Shown here: one piece after another, positions 45,984 to 54,858 of the stretch | Position numbering within the stretch: position 1 is the stretch's first letter | How the letters are laid out: each line of letters begins with the position of its first letter | Source: Pseudoalteromonas luteoviolacea | GTDB lineage: Bacteria; Pseudomonadota; Gammaproteobacteria; Enterobacterales; Alteromonadaceae | DNA: 64,000 nt | Direction: 5' to 3' | Assembly: GCF_021654285.1 (NCBI RefSeq) | Contig: NZ_JAKFZS010000020.1 | Coordinates: forward strand, 55,136 to 119,135 | Made by a program: the position numbers and the translations under genes | The notes under the pieces: model-generated | Seen by the model: the letters and a program-made list of their open reading frames with translations, nothing else | Told to the model about the DNA's origin: nothing | The model's database searches: none

Positions 45984-46391
45984 ATGAACGCCATCAAAGC
46001 AATCGCCCTTACAGCTGTCGCAGCAGTTACACTCACTCTAACGGCGGTTTTTACCCTAGGCCATGGAAATCACACTCTCCAAGCAATGGCATTTGGCGAC
46101 CAAGTGATAGAGTATAATATTTACGGAACCAATAGCTTGGATACCAATTTCGACGATACGATTGGCCATATTGAAATGCGTCTAAAAGACATGCAAGCAG
46201 ACGAACACTATGTGCAATATAAAGTTGATACTGCAACAACAAAAACACCGTTTATTGCGGAGCACCAACGTATAAAAATCACTTATCATCGTAACCTAAC
46301 AGCCACGTTGTGCGGAAAATTTGGTGGCTTTGTTGGCATTTATGCCACAGATAAAGATGAACCGTTAGAAGATAAATGCATCGCAATTTAA
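45984..46391 (+). CDS. Hypothetical exported or anchored protein
   Basis: 135 aa. It has a hydrophobic N-terminal segment (about 5-27, AIALTAVAAVTLTLTAVFTL) that is either a signal peptide or an anchor. Two Cys near the end (TLCGKF, DKCIAI) may pair. AAAAGGA precedes the ATG. No family is recognised. It is single and followed by a strong bidirectional terminator. Confidence 0.75.
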   Translation: MNAIKAIALTAVAAVTLTLTAVFTLGHGNHTLQAMAFGDQVIEYNIYGTNSLDTNFDDTIGHIEMRLKDMQADEHYVQYKVDTATTKTPFIAEHQRIKITYHRNLTATLCGKFGGFVGIYATDKDEPLEDKCIAI

Positions 46392-46401
46392 CCCTGATTT
46401 A

Positions 46402-46439
46402 GGGGTAAAAGGGCACGATTTGAGGTGTCCTTTTACCCT
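46402..46439. terminator. Bidirectional terminator
   Basis: GGGTAAAAGGGCAC and its near-complement GTGTCCTTTTACCC form a ~14-bp stem between the convergent genes ending at 46391 and 46447. T/A runs are contained in the arms. Confidence 0.8.
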
Positions 46440-46446
46440 AGGCTAC

Positions 46447-47460
46447 TTAGCCCTTTCGCTTTTCCATGAGCTCAAATCCTAGCTTAGTGACTTTTTGTCC
46501 TTTTAGTTTATGCATACCTGAGATGTTAGACAAAATGATATACCCTGCGCGTTTTTCCACATCCATGATCATCACAGAGCTATACCCACCGGTGCCACCA
46601 TCATGAAAATATACCGTGTCTGATTGCTGATCTCCTTGAAAAACATACCAACCCAACCCCATTTGAATATGCCCTTGCTTAAACAAGACTTGGCGCTGTA
46701 ACCTTGCCCAAGCATGCATGTCGTCAAAATGCGCCTTCATAAATTGCCCGAGATCTTGCACAGTCGACAGCATGGCCCCTGCACCTTGCAACACACCTAA
46801 ATCCCAATTTTCGGTCGGATCGCCGCGCTTATTTAAGCCCATCACCAACTCGCCATGCACATCACGCCAATTGCAAAAGCTGCGTGGCATGCCAAGCGGC
46901 TCAAAAAAACGCTTTTGCAGTAACTGTGCAAAGCTCACGCCTTCTATTTTCGCCAATACATAACCGAGTAACCCCACACCTAAATTTGAGTAATTATGCT
47001 TTTTGGTGCGATTAATTGTGATATCGCTGGCAAGATGTGCCTGTAAGTCGGCTTCTAAATAAGCCTGATAGGGATTGTCTTTGCGCTTAAATAGCGCTTG
47101 CCATAAGAGCCCCGGTGGTAATCTAGGCAAGCCTGACGTATGGGTCGCTAACGACTCAAACGTGATCTTTTCATTGTCAGCAATAGTCAGGTCAAGATAA
47201 GAGGTGATCGGATCGGTTAAGGCCAACTTGCCTTCACACACCATCTGCGCCAACACAGCATTAGTAAACAACTTGGTGAGCGAACCAATCTCAAATACAG
47301 AAGCACGATTGTCAATTTGCTCAATGCCTTTGTTGCCATGCCTTGCACCGTAATACTGGCATTGGCCTGCGTCGAACTTAGCCACCGCCAGCTCGGTGTT
47401 GGGCGAAAACGCCTTGGCGACTTTATGAATTGACTGTATTTCGTGATCCGCAAATTGCAT
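46447..47460 (-). CDS. Serine hydrolase of the class C beta-lactamase fold
   Basis: 337 aa. SLTK in EIGSLTKLF is the SxxK nucleophile motif. YSN in HNYSNLGVGLLGYVL is the YxN motif. HDGGTGGYSS replaces KTG with HxG, as in esterases and D-aminopeptidases of this family. There is no signal peptide, so a cytoplasmic esterase or peptidase is more likely than an antibiotic-resistance enzyme. Confidence 0.9.
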   Translation of the reverse strand: MQFADHEIQSIHKVAKAFSPNTELAVAKFDAGQCQYYGARHGNKGIEQIDNRASVFEIGSLTKLFTNAVLAQMVCEGKLALTDPITSYLDLTIADNEKITFESLATHTSGLPRLPPGLLWQALFKRKDNPYQAYLEADLQAHLASDITINRTKKHNYSNLGVGLLGYVLAKIEGVSFAQLLQKRFFEPLGMPRSFCNWRDVHGELVMGLNKRGDPTENWDLGVLQGAGAMLSTVQDLGQFMKAHFDDMHAWARLQRQVLFKQGHIQMGLGWYVFQGDQQSDTVYFHDGGTGGYSSVMIMDVEKRAGYIILSNISGMHKLKGQKVTKLGFELMEKRKG

Positions 47461-47581
47461 AGCTGTCCCTTTACTTTTGTCTCCTATTTATTGGAGCATA
47501 AGCACAGAGACACTACAAAATGAATAACGTAAGTAAATGTTTATAGTGAAATAGTTTGTAATTTATTGGCACCTCAAAGGG

Positions 47582-48580
47582 TTAAGATGCCAACTGCTCA
47601 CGATAGCTGCCTGGCGACACACCATGCCAGGTCGTAAATGCGCGAATAAATGAATTCGATTCTTGATAGCCCAATAAAAACGCCACTTCACTTAAGGATA
47701 TGTGTGACTTTTGCAAATAATGCTTAGCTAATTCAGAGCGCACGTCTTGCAATACACTGTGAAAGCTCGTGTCTTCATCACTCAACTTGCGCTGCAAAGT
47801 GCGCTTACTCATGGTCAGCTTTTGCGCCACCATGTCAACTGAGCTTTGCCCAACAGGCAAGGACTCGATCAACACTGCACGAACTCGCTCAACCGTTGTT
47901 GCTGTTGCCGTTAAATCAGCTAACTTTTGATTTAAGCCCCCTTCAAAGTAAGACCACATACTGGCGTTTGCCGTTAAAAAGGGTCGCGCAGCATCCTCGG
48001 CTTTGAATACCATAGAGAGCTTATCACCTTGCTTAAGCTGACAACCAAAAAACGTCTCATATGCACCGACATTACTGGGCAGTTCAGGTAGGGTTACCGC
48101 TAACGGCGAGGCATGATGGCGCGTTGCCATCCGCAATAGCTTGGTAAAAAACACCATTTCAGTGAGCACCAATACAGCTGGCACAGGCCCTTCATAGCCA
48201 TAACATGACAGCCCCATTTCAGTGGCAGTGTCAGTGACATCCAGATCCATTTTCATCGGGCCAATTAGGGGTTTGTAATGCTGTATACGTGATAGCGCAG
48301 TATTTAAATCCGGACTACATAAAACAGCAAACAACAGCGCATCAAACACCTCTACAGATAGATGCTCCGCCACCAATAAAGGCACATCGCGACCATCAGC
48401 GGCCTTTTCAATCGCCAACCACCAATCAAAGTACTCTTTTGGCGAGAGCATCACAGGTTCACGGTTGAATACATCTGCTGGTAACTTGGAGTACGCCACC
48501 ACAGTTTCAACATCAATGTCCATGTCTTTTAATAAAATTTTACAGTTTGCATGTACTGTAAACTTGCTCGCTATTTTCAT
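47582..48580 (-). CDS. AraC-family regulator (arabinose-binding-domain N-terminus)
   Basis: 332 aa. The N-terminal AraC-binding domain (~1-210) is of the OruR/ArgR-like type. The C-terminal HTH pair is at about 225-330 (SVDMVAQKLTMSKRTLQRKL, ISLSEVAFLLGYQESNSFIR). It follows the SDR gene by 6 bp, so both are one operon, and it may autoregulate that operon. Confidence 0.93.
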   Translation of the reverse strand: MKIASKFTVHANCKILLKDMDIDVETVVAYSKLPADVFNREPVMLSPKEYFDWWLAIEKAADGRDVPLLVAEHLSVEVFDALLFAVLCSPDLNTALSRIQHYKPLIGPMKMDLDVTDTATEMGLSCYGYEGPVPAVLVLTEMVFFTKLLRMATRHHASPLAVTLPELPSNVGAYETFFGCQLKQGDKLSMVFKAEDAARPFLTANASMWSYFEGGLNQKLADLTATATTVERVRAVLIESLPVGQSSVDMVAQKLTMSKRTLQRKLSDEDTSFHSVLQDVRSELAKHYLQKSHISLSEVAFLLGYQESNSFIRAFTTWHGVSPGSYREQLAS

Positions 48581-48586
48581 ATCTTG

Positions 48587-49360
48587 TTACTTTTCCATTG
48601 ATTGGCGTGACAACTTCAACACCATTTTACGTGGCAGTAACGGGGTGATCCAGTTCAGTAAAAACTGTAATTTTCGCTCGTTAAACGCCACCAGTTGACC
48701 TTTTTGCATGGCTTTATAACCGCACTCGGCCACTGACTTAGCCGATCTGGCGTTTTTCCACACATCAACCCCTTCCAAATTACCTGCCGCCACAAAGCCT
48801 GTATTCACTGCTCCCGGGCACAATGCCGTTGCCGTCACGCCAGTACCAGATAACTCTTCAGCCACCGCCTGCGTGTATGAGGTTACATACGCTTTTGATG
48901 CATAGTATACCGCTTGTAGTGGACCCGGTAAAAACGACACCGTTGATGACACATTTAAAATTCGTCCACGCTGACGCGCCACCATGCCTTTTGAGTATAG
49001 ATGTGTAAGATCGGTCAATGCGGTGATATTCACTTGCACCATTTGCTGATCTGCCACCATATCACGTTGGTAAAACACGCCATGACCACCAAAGCCAGCG
49101 TTATTAATAAGCACATCCACCTCAATATTCAGTGCTGATGTTTTATCAAAAATACGTTGCGCAGCACCCGGCTGAGATAAATCTTCGTTGATCACTGTCG
49201 TTTTAATACTGTGCTTAACCTCAAGCTCTTTTGCCAAGGCATCTAGCTTATCTTGAGAGCGCGCTACCAAGACTAAGTCACCCCCTTGCTGTGCATGCAA
49301 GTGTGCTAATTCAAGTCCAATACCGCCCGATGCGCCTGTGATTAATGCTGTATTTGCCAT
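48587..49360 (-). CDS. Short-chain dehydrogenase/reductase
   Basis: 257 aa. The cofactor loop is TGASGGIGLELA, NNAGFG lies in the core, the catalytic Ser is in NVSSTVSF and the Tyr/Lys pair in YYASKAY. It is an NAD(P)-dependent oxidoreductase with unknown substrate, similar to DltE/YqjQ-type SDRs. It is the first gene of a two-gene operon with an AraC regulator 6 bp downstream. Confidence 0.93.
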   Translation of the reverse strand: MANTALITGASGGIGLELAHLHAQQGGDLVLVARSQDKLDALAKELEVKHSIKTTVINEDLSQPGAAQRIFDKTSALNIEVDVLINNAGFGGHGVFYQRDMVADQQMVQVNITALTDLTHLYSKGMVARQRGRILNVSSTVSFLPGPLQAVYYASKAYVTSYTQAVAEELSGTGVTATALCPGAVNTGFVAAGNLEGVDVWKNARSAKSVAECGYKAMQKGQLVAFNERKLQFLLNWITPLLPRKMVLKLSRQSMEK

Positions 49361-49789
49361 GTGTTTTACCTCTGTTTAAACCCCGTTGATTCAATGTGCT
49401 CAGTATAAACATTCAAAACGCGCCACACACTGACAGATCGTGACACTCAACATGCAAAAGGTGACAAGCTGCATCAAAGGATGCCAAAGTGGAAACCCCC
49501 ATTACAGTTTTGGTGGGTTGGTAAATATAGATTGCAGCGAAATACGGATATGGATCCCGGGGCAAGCCCGGGAAGACGGCATAGGACTACTTAGGTCAAA
49601 TCAACACTCCTATCTCACCCTCGTCATCCTGATGGACATCAGGATCTAGTTTGGATACACCGATAAATAGTTTCAGAATAGACACGAAATAAAATGAGCC
49701 ACTTAACACTCCTATCTCACCCTCGTCATCCTGATGAACATCAGGATCCAGATTTAAAGTTTGCCCGTTGACATAGCCAACACGGAACT
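49361..49789. repeat. Intergenic region with repeated palindromic (REP-like) elements
   Basis: After the SDR promoter region, CCCGGGGCAAGCCCGGG lies at about 49556. A ~45-bp unit is repeated at 49603-49647 and 49705-49749, exactly 102 bp apart. Each contains ATCCTGATG-xx-CATCAGGAT as a 9-10 bp hairpin. The same palindrome type recurs at about 63510 and the CCGGG type at about 63420. They look like genome-wide REP or small MITE elements. No gene is supported here. Confidence 0.75.
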
Positions 49790-50047
49790 GAAATCCATCC
49801 ATGAAGCTTGGTCACATCGGTCATCAATGACCTTATTCTAAGCGACTCACCCCTTGCGCTGCGAAACTTCATTTCGGTCACTCATCACCTAAGCTGCCTG
49901 TTCGGCAGTGAAGTGGAATAGTTCCAATACGGATCTGAAATCCATCCATGGAGCTTGGTTACATCGGTCATCCATGACCTCACTTCTTCGCGCTGCGAAA
50001 CTTCGTTTCGGTCACTCATCACCTAAGCAGCCTGTTCGGCAGTGAAG
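49790..50047. repeat. Array-1 trailer: two 134-bp-period modules with degenerate CRISPR repeats
   Basis: Two related units end in degenerate repeats at 49886-49913 and 50020-50047. Both begin CACCTAAG in place of TTTCTAAG and have a TTCGG loop. The 106 nt between the two contain palindromes GGAA-TAG-TTCC, GGTCAT-CC-ATGACC and CGAAAC-TTC-GTTTCG. The same arrangement, with about 4 differences in the 106 nt, ends the second array at 63628-63880. The second degenerate repeat is in register with the array (32-nt spacer to the next repeat). Confidence 0.88.
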
Positions 50048-53047
50048 TGGAAACGTCAACAAATCCGCAGCATGGCTACTTTCTAAGCTGCCTGCGTGGC
50101 AGTGAAGTTGTACTTTGAGTAAATTTAAGCTTTTCGCCATTTCTAAGCTGCCTGCGTGGCAGTGAAGCAAGGCTTTATGAGTACCGCATTCAAGTTAAAT
50201 TTCTAAGCTGCCTGCGTGGCAGTGAAGCTTTGCATGATTTAACACCTGTTTGCTGGATATTTCTAAGCTGCCTGCGTGGCAGTGAAGAATTTCTAAGGTT
50301 TTCCAGCCATCCTTCATATTTTCTAAGCTGCCTGCGTGGCAGTGAAGCTAAAGTCGCATCACGGTCGGTGCGCGCGGTTTTTCTAAGCTGCCTGCGTGGC
50401 AGTGAAGGTATTACCAGCAGAGACAAAGCCTATCAACACTTTCTAAGCTGCCTGCGTGGCAGTGAAGGGTATGAGACTGTAACGCCGTCAATTGCTGCAT
50501 TTCTAAGCTGCCTGCGTGGCAGTGAAGCTAATATCGATGTGGAGGACGGAGCTGGTGATTTTCTAAGCTGCCTGCGTGGCAGTGAAGCAGAAAATGCTAC
50601 AGGCGCATATGAGTTGTCATTTCTAAGCTGCCTGCGTGGCAGTGAAGTACAAAGAATCGTCTCAGATTTCCAACTGATATTTCTAAGCTGCCTGCGTGGC
50701 AGTGAAGACTTTGAATTGACCTCGACTTCCGCTTCTCGTTTTCTAAGCTGCCTGCGTGGCAGTGAAGATTTGGTGTCACACCTAAAGCAATTCGTGAATT
50801 TTCTAAGCTGCCTGCGTGGCAGTGAAGGTATCTTTTCTACCCCTTTTGAGCAAGGTATTTTTCTAAGCTGCCTGCGTGGCAGTGAAGGTAACGCGTCAGA
50901 GTCGGCCATTCACACGAGTTTTCTAAGCTGCCTGCGTGGCAGTGAAGTTTCCTCTGGAGGTGAAATGGCGAAATACGATTTTCTAAGCTGCCTGCGTGGC
51001 AGTGAAGTTTCTTCTCTCATCAGCGCTATATATTTCTACTTTCTAAGCTGCCTGCGTGGCAGTGAAGGTGCCTAAATGAAGCCATACACAGCTATATTTT
51101 TTCTAAGCTGCCTGCGTGGCAGTGAAGGACGATATTCTAGAACAGCTAGACAGCAACGCTTTCTAAGCTGCCTGCGTGGCAGTGAAGAAAGGTGAATTAC
51201 CTGTCCCCGCGTTTCGACTTTTCTAAGCTGCCTGCGTGGCAGTGAAGATGACCAAGTTTGATTTTTTTCGTCATTGATCTTTCTAAGCTGCCTGCGTGGC
51301 AGTGAAGACTTTTTTAATAGTTTTAGGTCGAGTCTTGGCTTTCTAAGCTGCCTGCGTGGCAGTGAAGCGGCCTTGTGATTACGAATGGCGCGGCGGTATT
51401 TTCTAAGCTGCCTGCGTGGCAGTGAAGGAAATCCCGCCGTTACTGATTTGGCATTGAATTTTCTAAGCTGCCTGCGTGGCAGTGAAGGCTTTTGCCCTAA
51501 TTTCGGACAACATTCATAATTTCTAAGCTGCCTGCGTGGCAGTGAAGAAAGCTAAGGACCGACCATCCGGTCGACTTCATTTCTAAGCTGCCTGCGTGGC
51601 AGTGAAGCTGTTGATTAACACCAAAGCGTTCTTTTGTTCTTTCTAAGCTGCCTGCGTGGCAGTGAAGGGAATTCAACGCCACTGATTCCGCAGCTTGCAT
51701 TTCTAAGCTGCCTGCGTGGCAGTGAAGGTAAACGTTTTTCGCCTGAAGATGTTATTGTCTTTCTAAGCTGCCTGCGTGGCAGTGAAGTCAAAGTGCGCAT
51801 TTTGTTCTTTTCGTGCCAATTTCTAAGCTGCCTGCGTGGCAGTGAAGTAGGATTTATTTAAACCTCTAATTCTGAATACTTTCTAAGCTGCCTGCGTGGC
51901 AGTGAAGATATGGGCCCGTAGCACCCGAATATGTATGTATTTCTAAGCTGCCTGCGTGGCAGTGAAGCAGATGGGTCTGGAATTACTCCCAAACTTTGTT
52001 TTCTAAGCTGCCTGCGTGGCAGTGAAGCTAACCATAGCTTTTTGGTTTTCTCACCCTCTTTTCTAAGCTGCCTGCGTGGCAGTGAAGGGTCAACGCAGCA
52101 TCAATTGTCTTTCATACACTTTCTAAGCTGCCTGCGTGGCAGTGAAGACGTGATGCATGACGGTTTTATGTTTGCGGGATTTCTAAGCTGCCTGCGTGGC
52201 AGTGAAGCCTCAATCTCTGTGAATGGTAGGTCTGGAGCTTTTCTAAGCTGCCTGCGTGGCAGTGAAGGAATACCCAGACGGTCATGCACCCACGATTTAT
52301 TTCTAAGCTGCCTGCGTGGCAGTGAAGTCACCCGCCTTGATTTTCGTTACGCATATCAATTTCTAAGCTGCCTGCGTGGCAGTGAAGATTTGAGTATAAC
52401 GGCAAACTCTGTTTTTGGTTTTCTAAGCTGCCTGCGTGGCAGTGAAGTGAAAATGATGGTGATTACGCTGGAAACCATGTTTCTAAGCTGCCTGCGTGGC
52501 AGTGAAGTTTTACAGCCCATGCGGTTGGCCGTATCGTACTTTCTAAGCTGCCTGCGTGGCAGTGAAGGCCAAAAGCCAGCGTGTAAAACCTGTCGCCGTT
52601 TTCTAAGCTGCCTGCGTGGCAGTGAAGTTAAACAGCGCGGGCCGTGCACGGTTTGAAGTTTTCTAAGCTGCCTGCGTGGCAGTGAAGCAACTGTATTGGC
52701 CATACCAGCTGCAATACTCTTTCTAAGCTGCCTGCGTGGCAGTGAAGGAAACGATCAATGTAGAACGCCCTAATTTCAATTTCTAAGCTGCCTGCGTGGC
52801 AGTGAAGTTTAAATGAGTTCTGTAGCCCCTGTCCTGCCGTTTCTAAGCTGCCTGCGTGGCAGTGAAGTTAACGTCGATTTCGATCGCCAGCATCCAACGT
52901 TTCTAAGCTGCCTGCGTGGCAGTGAAGTTAAAGTTAAGCAATCTGTTTCAGCCTCAAACTTTCTAAGCTGCCTGCGTGGCAGTGAAGTCCCTGTTTTTCA
53001 TGACAAGCTTGGGCTTGAGTTTCTAAGCTGCCTGCGTGGCAGTGAAG
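50020..53047 (-). CRISPR. Type I-F CRISPR array 1: 50 identical repeats plus one degenerate terminal repeat
   Basis: Repeats of 28 nt start every 60 bp from 50080 to 53020, with no variation that I can see, and every spacer is 32 nt. Counting the degenerate copy at 50020 there are 51 repeats and 50 spacers. Read on the minus strand the repeat is CTTCACTGCC-ACGCA-GGCAG-CTTAGAAA, with the I-F stem CTGCC/GGCAG and the 8-nt handle CTTAGAAA. The direction follows from this orientation, from the degenerate end at low coordinates, and from the leader next to cas6f. Long apparent reading frames (for example 50230-51075) are artefacts, because 60 is a multiple of 3. Confidence 0.99.
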
Positions 53048-53164
53048 TATAGAATAAATGAAAAAAGATAAGTTGCAACAGGCTATTGAGGCAAAAAGCC
53101 TATTTTTACCTTGTTAAAAACAGCCTATTACAACTCATTGTATTTTATACAGATTTTAAAAGAG
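53048..53164 (-). promoter_or_regulatory. CRISPR array 1 leader
   Basis: About 117 A+T-rich bases between the newest repeat and the cas operon terminator. On the minus strand it carries AATAGGCTGTTTTT and AAATAGGCTTTTT as a repeated motif 20 bp apart, and an inverted copy CAATAGCCTG nearer the array. Such motifs could guide Cas1-Cas2-3 (with host factors) for adapted spacer insertion and may include the array promoter. No exact promoter boxes are asserted. Confidence 0.75.
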
Positions 53165-53195
53165 CAAAAATAAAGGGTAAAAATACCCTTTATTT
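53165..53195 (-). terminator. Terminator of the cas operon
   Basis: On the minus strand AAAGGGTA-TTTT-TACCCTTT is followed by ATTTTTG, only a few bases after the cas6f stop codon. It suggests that the array is transcribed from its own leader promoter. Confidence 0.8.
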
Positions 53196-53197
53196 TG

Positions 53198-53833
53198 TTA
53201 GAACTGAGGTACGCACCCAGCCGAATTTTCATCATTTGCCTTTGCACTCAATCCATAACAGTCAAATGTGCCATGTGTATCACTGTCAAATTCTTGCATA
53301 GTAACAAACAGTGGGTATTTACTATTTTTATCTGGAGAGCGAGCTTTGGTCTGCTGGCTATGCAAAAAGATAAATGGCAAATCGGATGGACCAGGTTTAG
53401 TCTCAGCGAGTTCAGTCATGCATTCATCAAATGTTTTTCCACTTTTTTGTGCTCGTCGCTTAGCACGCTCTTTCATATCCTGCTTAACCCTCGTAGGACT
53501 TTTAACATTTTTTCGCGTGAAACTCGCATAACTGACCGCATCTGGTACAGGTTTTATGCCTTTAACATGCGTATAGTCTTCAAGCCGACTTAGCCATTTA
53601 GCGATATTAAGCTGTTCAAGCTGTGCTTGCTCTTTAGCAAATAGCCTCAATTTTGAACCCAGCGGAAAACTAGCTTTACCATATTGAGGAAAACCAACGG
53701 CAATAGCTGATTTATTTTTATCAACCTTGTTCTCTACAAGCGCAATATGCACTTGTTGATACACCTTTTGCCAAATGTCACTAAGGGGTACTTCTGGTTC
53801 TGGTAATAAGGTAATTTCTTGGTAGTAATTCAT
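53198..53833 (-). CDS. cas6f: Cas6f (Csy4) crRNA-processing endonuclease
   Basis: 211 aa. Catalytic His 29 is in place (QQVHIALVE), as in Pseudomonas Csy4. An arginine-rich helix that reads the repeat hairpin runs from R115 to about 130 (RVKQDMKERAKRRAQKSG). Ser 150 and the C-terminal CYGLS...VPQF segment are typical. It cuts the repeat after its stem and stays bound to the 3' hairpin in the Csy complex. It is the last gene of the operon, 7 bp after csy3, followed by a terminator and the leader of array 1. It must process two repeat types that differ in their loops. Confidence 0.97.
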   Translation of the reverse strand: MNYYQEITLLPEPEVPLSDIWQKVYQQVHIALVENKVDKNKSAIAVGFPQYGKASFPLGSKLRLFAKEQAQLEQLNIAKWLSRLEDYTHVKGIKPVPDAVSYASFTRKNVKSPTRVKQDMKERAKRRAQKSGKTFDECMTELAETKPGPSDLPFIFLHSQQTKARSPDKNSKYPLFVTMQEFDSDTHGTFDCYGLSAKANDENSAGCVPQF

Positions 53834-53840
53834 AGCTCAC

Positions 53841-54830
53841 CTACTTACTTGAGCGGCTAAATACACCACCACGGATTAAATTAGCTGCAACGTAAGCTCG
53901 CTCATCTGAGGTTAAGTTTTCATCACGTACCCATTTAACCATTAATGTGTACAAATCAATTTTATTTTTCCTGTATGCTTCACCGCGCTGGGTAACTGAT
54001 CCAAAAGGCTCAATAGCTATTGGGTGAGTGTTTTTGCCATACCAGTTATCAATAGTACGTAATGCATTTCCAACTTTTACATTATGAATGGCAGCACAAT
54101 CATTAAGCTTAAACAATACTTTACGTTTTTCATTCATATTCATTTCTTGAGATGGAAAAACGTGCTGACCATTACCTAATTTGACGTAGGCATTCACTTT
54201 AATCAAAGCAAAGCTTTCATCATCGCCTGCTAGCCCTTTTGCTATCGCTTCGGTTAATATCGCTAAAGCTTGGTTGTTAGCTCCTTTTTCAAAGTTTTTT
54301 AATGAAAAATCATAAGCATCAAATATGAGTGTTTGATCAAACTCTGTAATTTCTACATGAATTGATATTGCCTCAGCTCCTACACGATTTCGCCATAAAA
54401 AGCGACCATTAGCTATATTATAGGCATAACGAAAAGCCAGTGAATTCAAGTCTTCACTGGATTTAAACTCATCAACTTTATTAAAAATGGCTGATTCAAA
54501 CTCGGGGGCATTACAAGCAAACGGCTTACCTAAATCACCCACCACACGAAGTGAAAAGCTGACTTTTAATGTATCCGCATTTAAAGGTAAGTTAGCATCA
54601 TCACTGTCTGATGACGCTGGATTTGGTTTAGTTTTATCTTCATCACTAATACCATGTGCACTCTGTGTTGAGCGGTTTTGCCTTTGTGATATTGCAATTT
54701 TCGGCCATTCTGCTGAGTCTTCATTAAAGTTTTCTTGCCATGTACCTGAAAACATTAATGCATCCGACACTTCTAATTTACGCTCAAATGAAAGTAAGCT
54801 TGGCAATTCTATTTTGATTTCTTTTGACAT
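53841..54830 (-). CDS. csy3: Csy3 (Cas7f1) backbone subunit
   Basis: 329 aa. LPSLLSFERKLEVSDALMFS is the family's N-terminal signature. Six copies normally coat the crRNA spacer in the type I-F surveillance complex. A Glu/Asp/Ser-rich loop follows near 50-85. The gene lies 28 bp after csy2 and 7 bp before cas6f in the same minus-strand operon. Confidence 0.97.
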   Translation of the reverse strand: MSKEIKIELPSLLSFERKLEVSDALMFSGTWQENFNEDSAEWPKIAISQRQNRSTQSAHGISDEDKTKPNPASSDSDDANLPLNADTLKVSFSLRVVGDLGKPFACNAPEFESAIFNKVDEFKSSEDLNSLAFRYAYNIANGRFLWRNRVGAEAISIHVEITEFDQTLIFDAYDFSLKNFEKGANNQALAILTEAIAKGLAGDDESFALIKVNAYVKLGNGQHVFPSQEMNMNEKRKVLFKLNDCAAIHNVKVGNALRTIDNWYGKNTHPIAIEPFGSVTQRGEAYRKNKIDLYTLMVKWVRDENLTSDERAYVAANLIRGGVFSRSSK

Positions 54831-54858
54831 AATGGTTCCTAAAAAGAGTAGTAAAACT

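Noticed and set aside
46447..47460. AmpC-type resistance enzyme
   Set aside because: No signal peptide, and HxG stands in place of KTG, which fits esterase or peptidase members of the fold.
49790..50047. Taking the left end of array 1 as its leader
   Set aside because: The repeat orientation, the degenerate repeats and the position of cas6f show that this is the trailer. The leader is at 53048-53164.
50230..52656. Long reading frames through the CRISPR array, on both strands
   Set aside because: The 60-bp period is a multiple of 3, so a stop-free repeat frame stays open. The products are repeats of FLSCLRGSE or SLPRRQLRK with random spacer residues.
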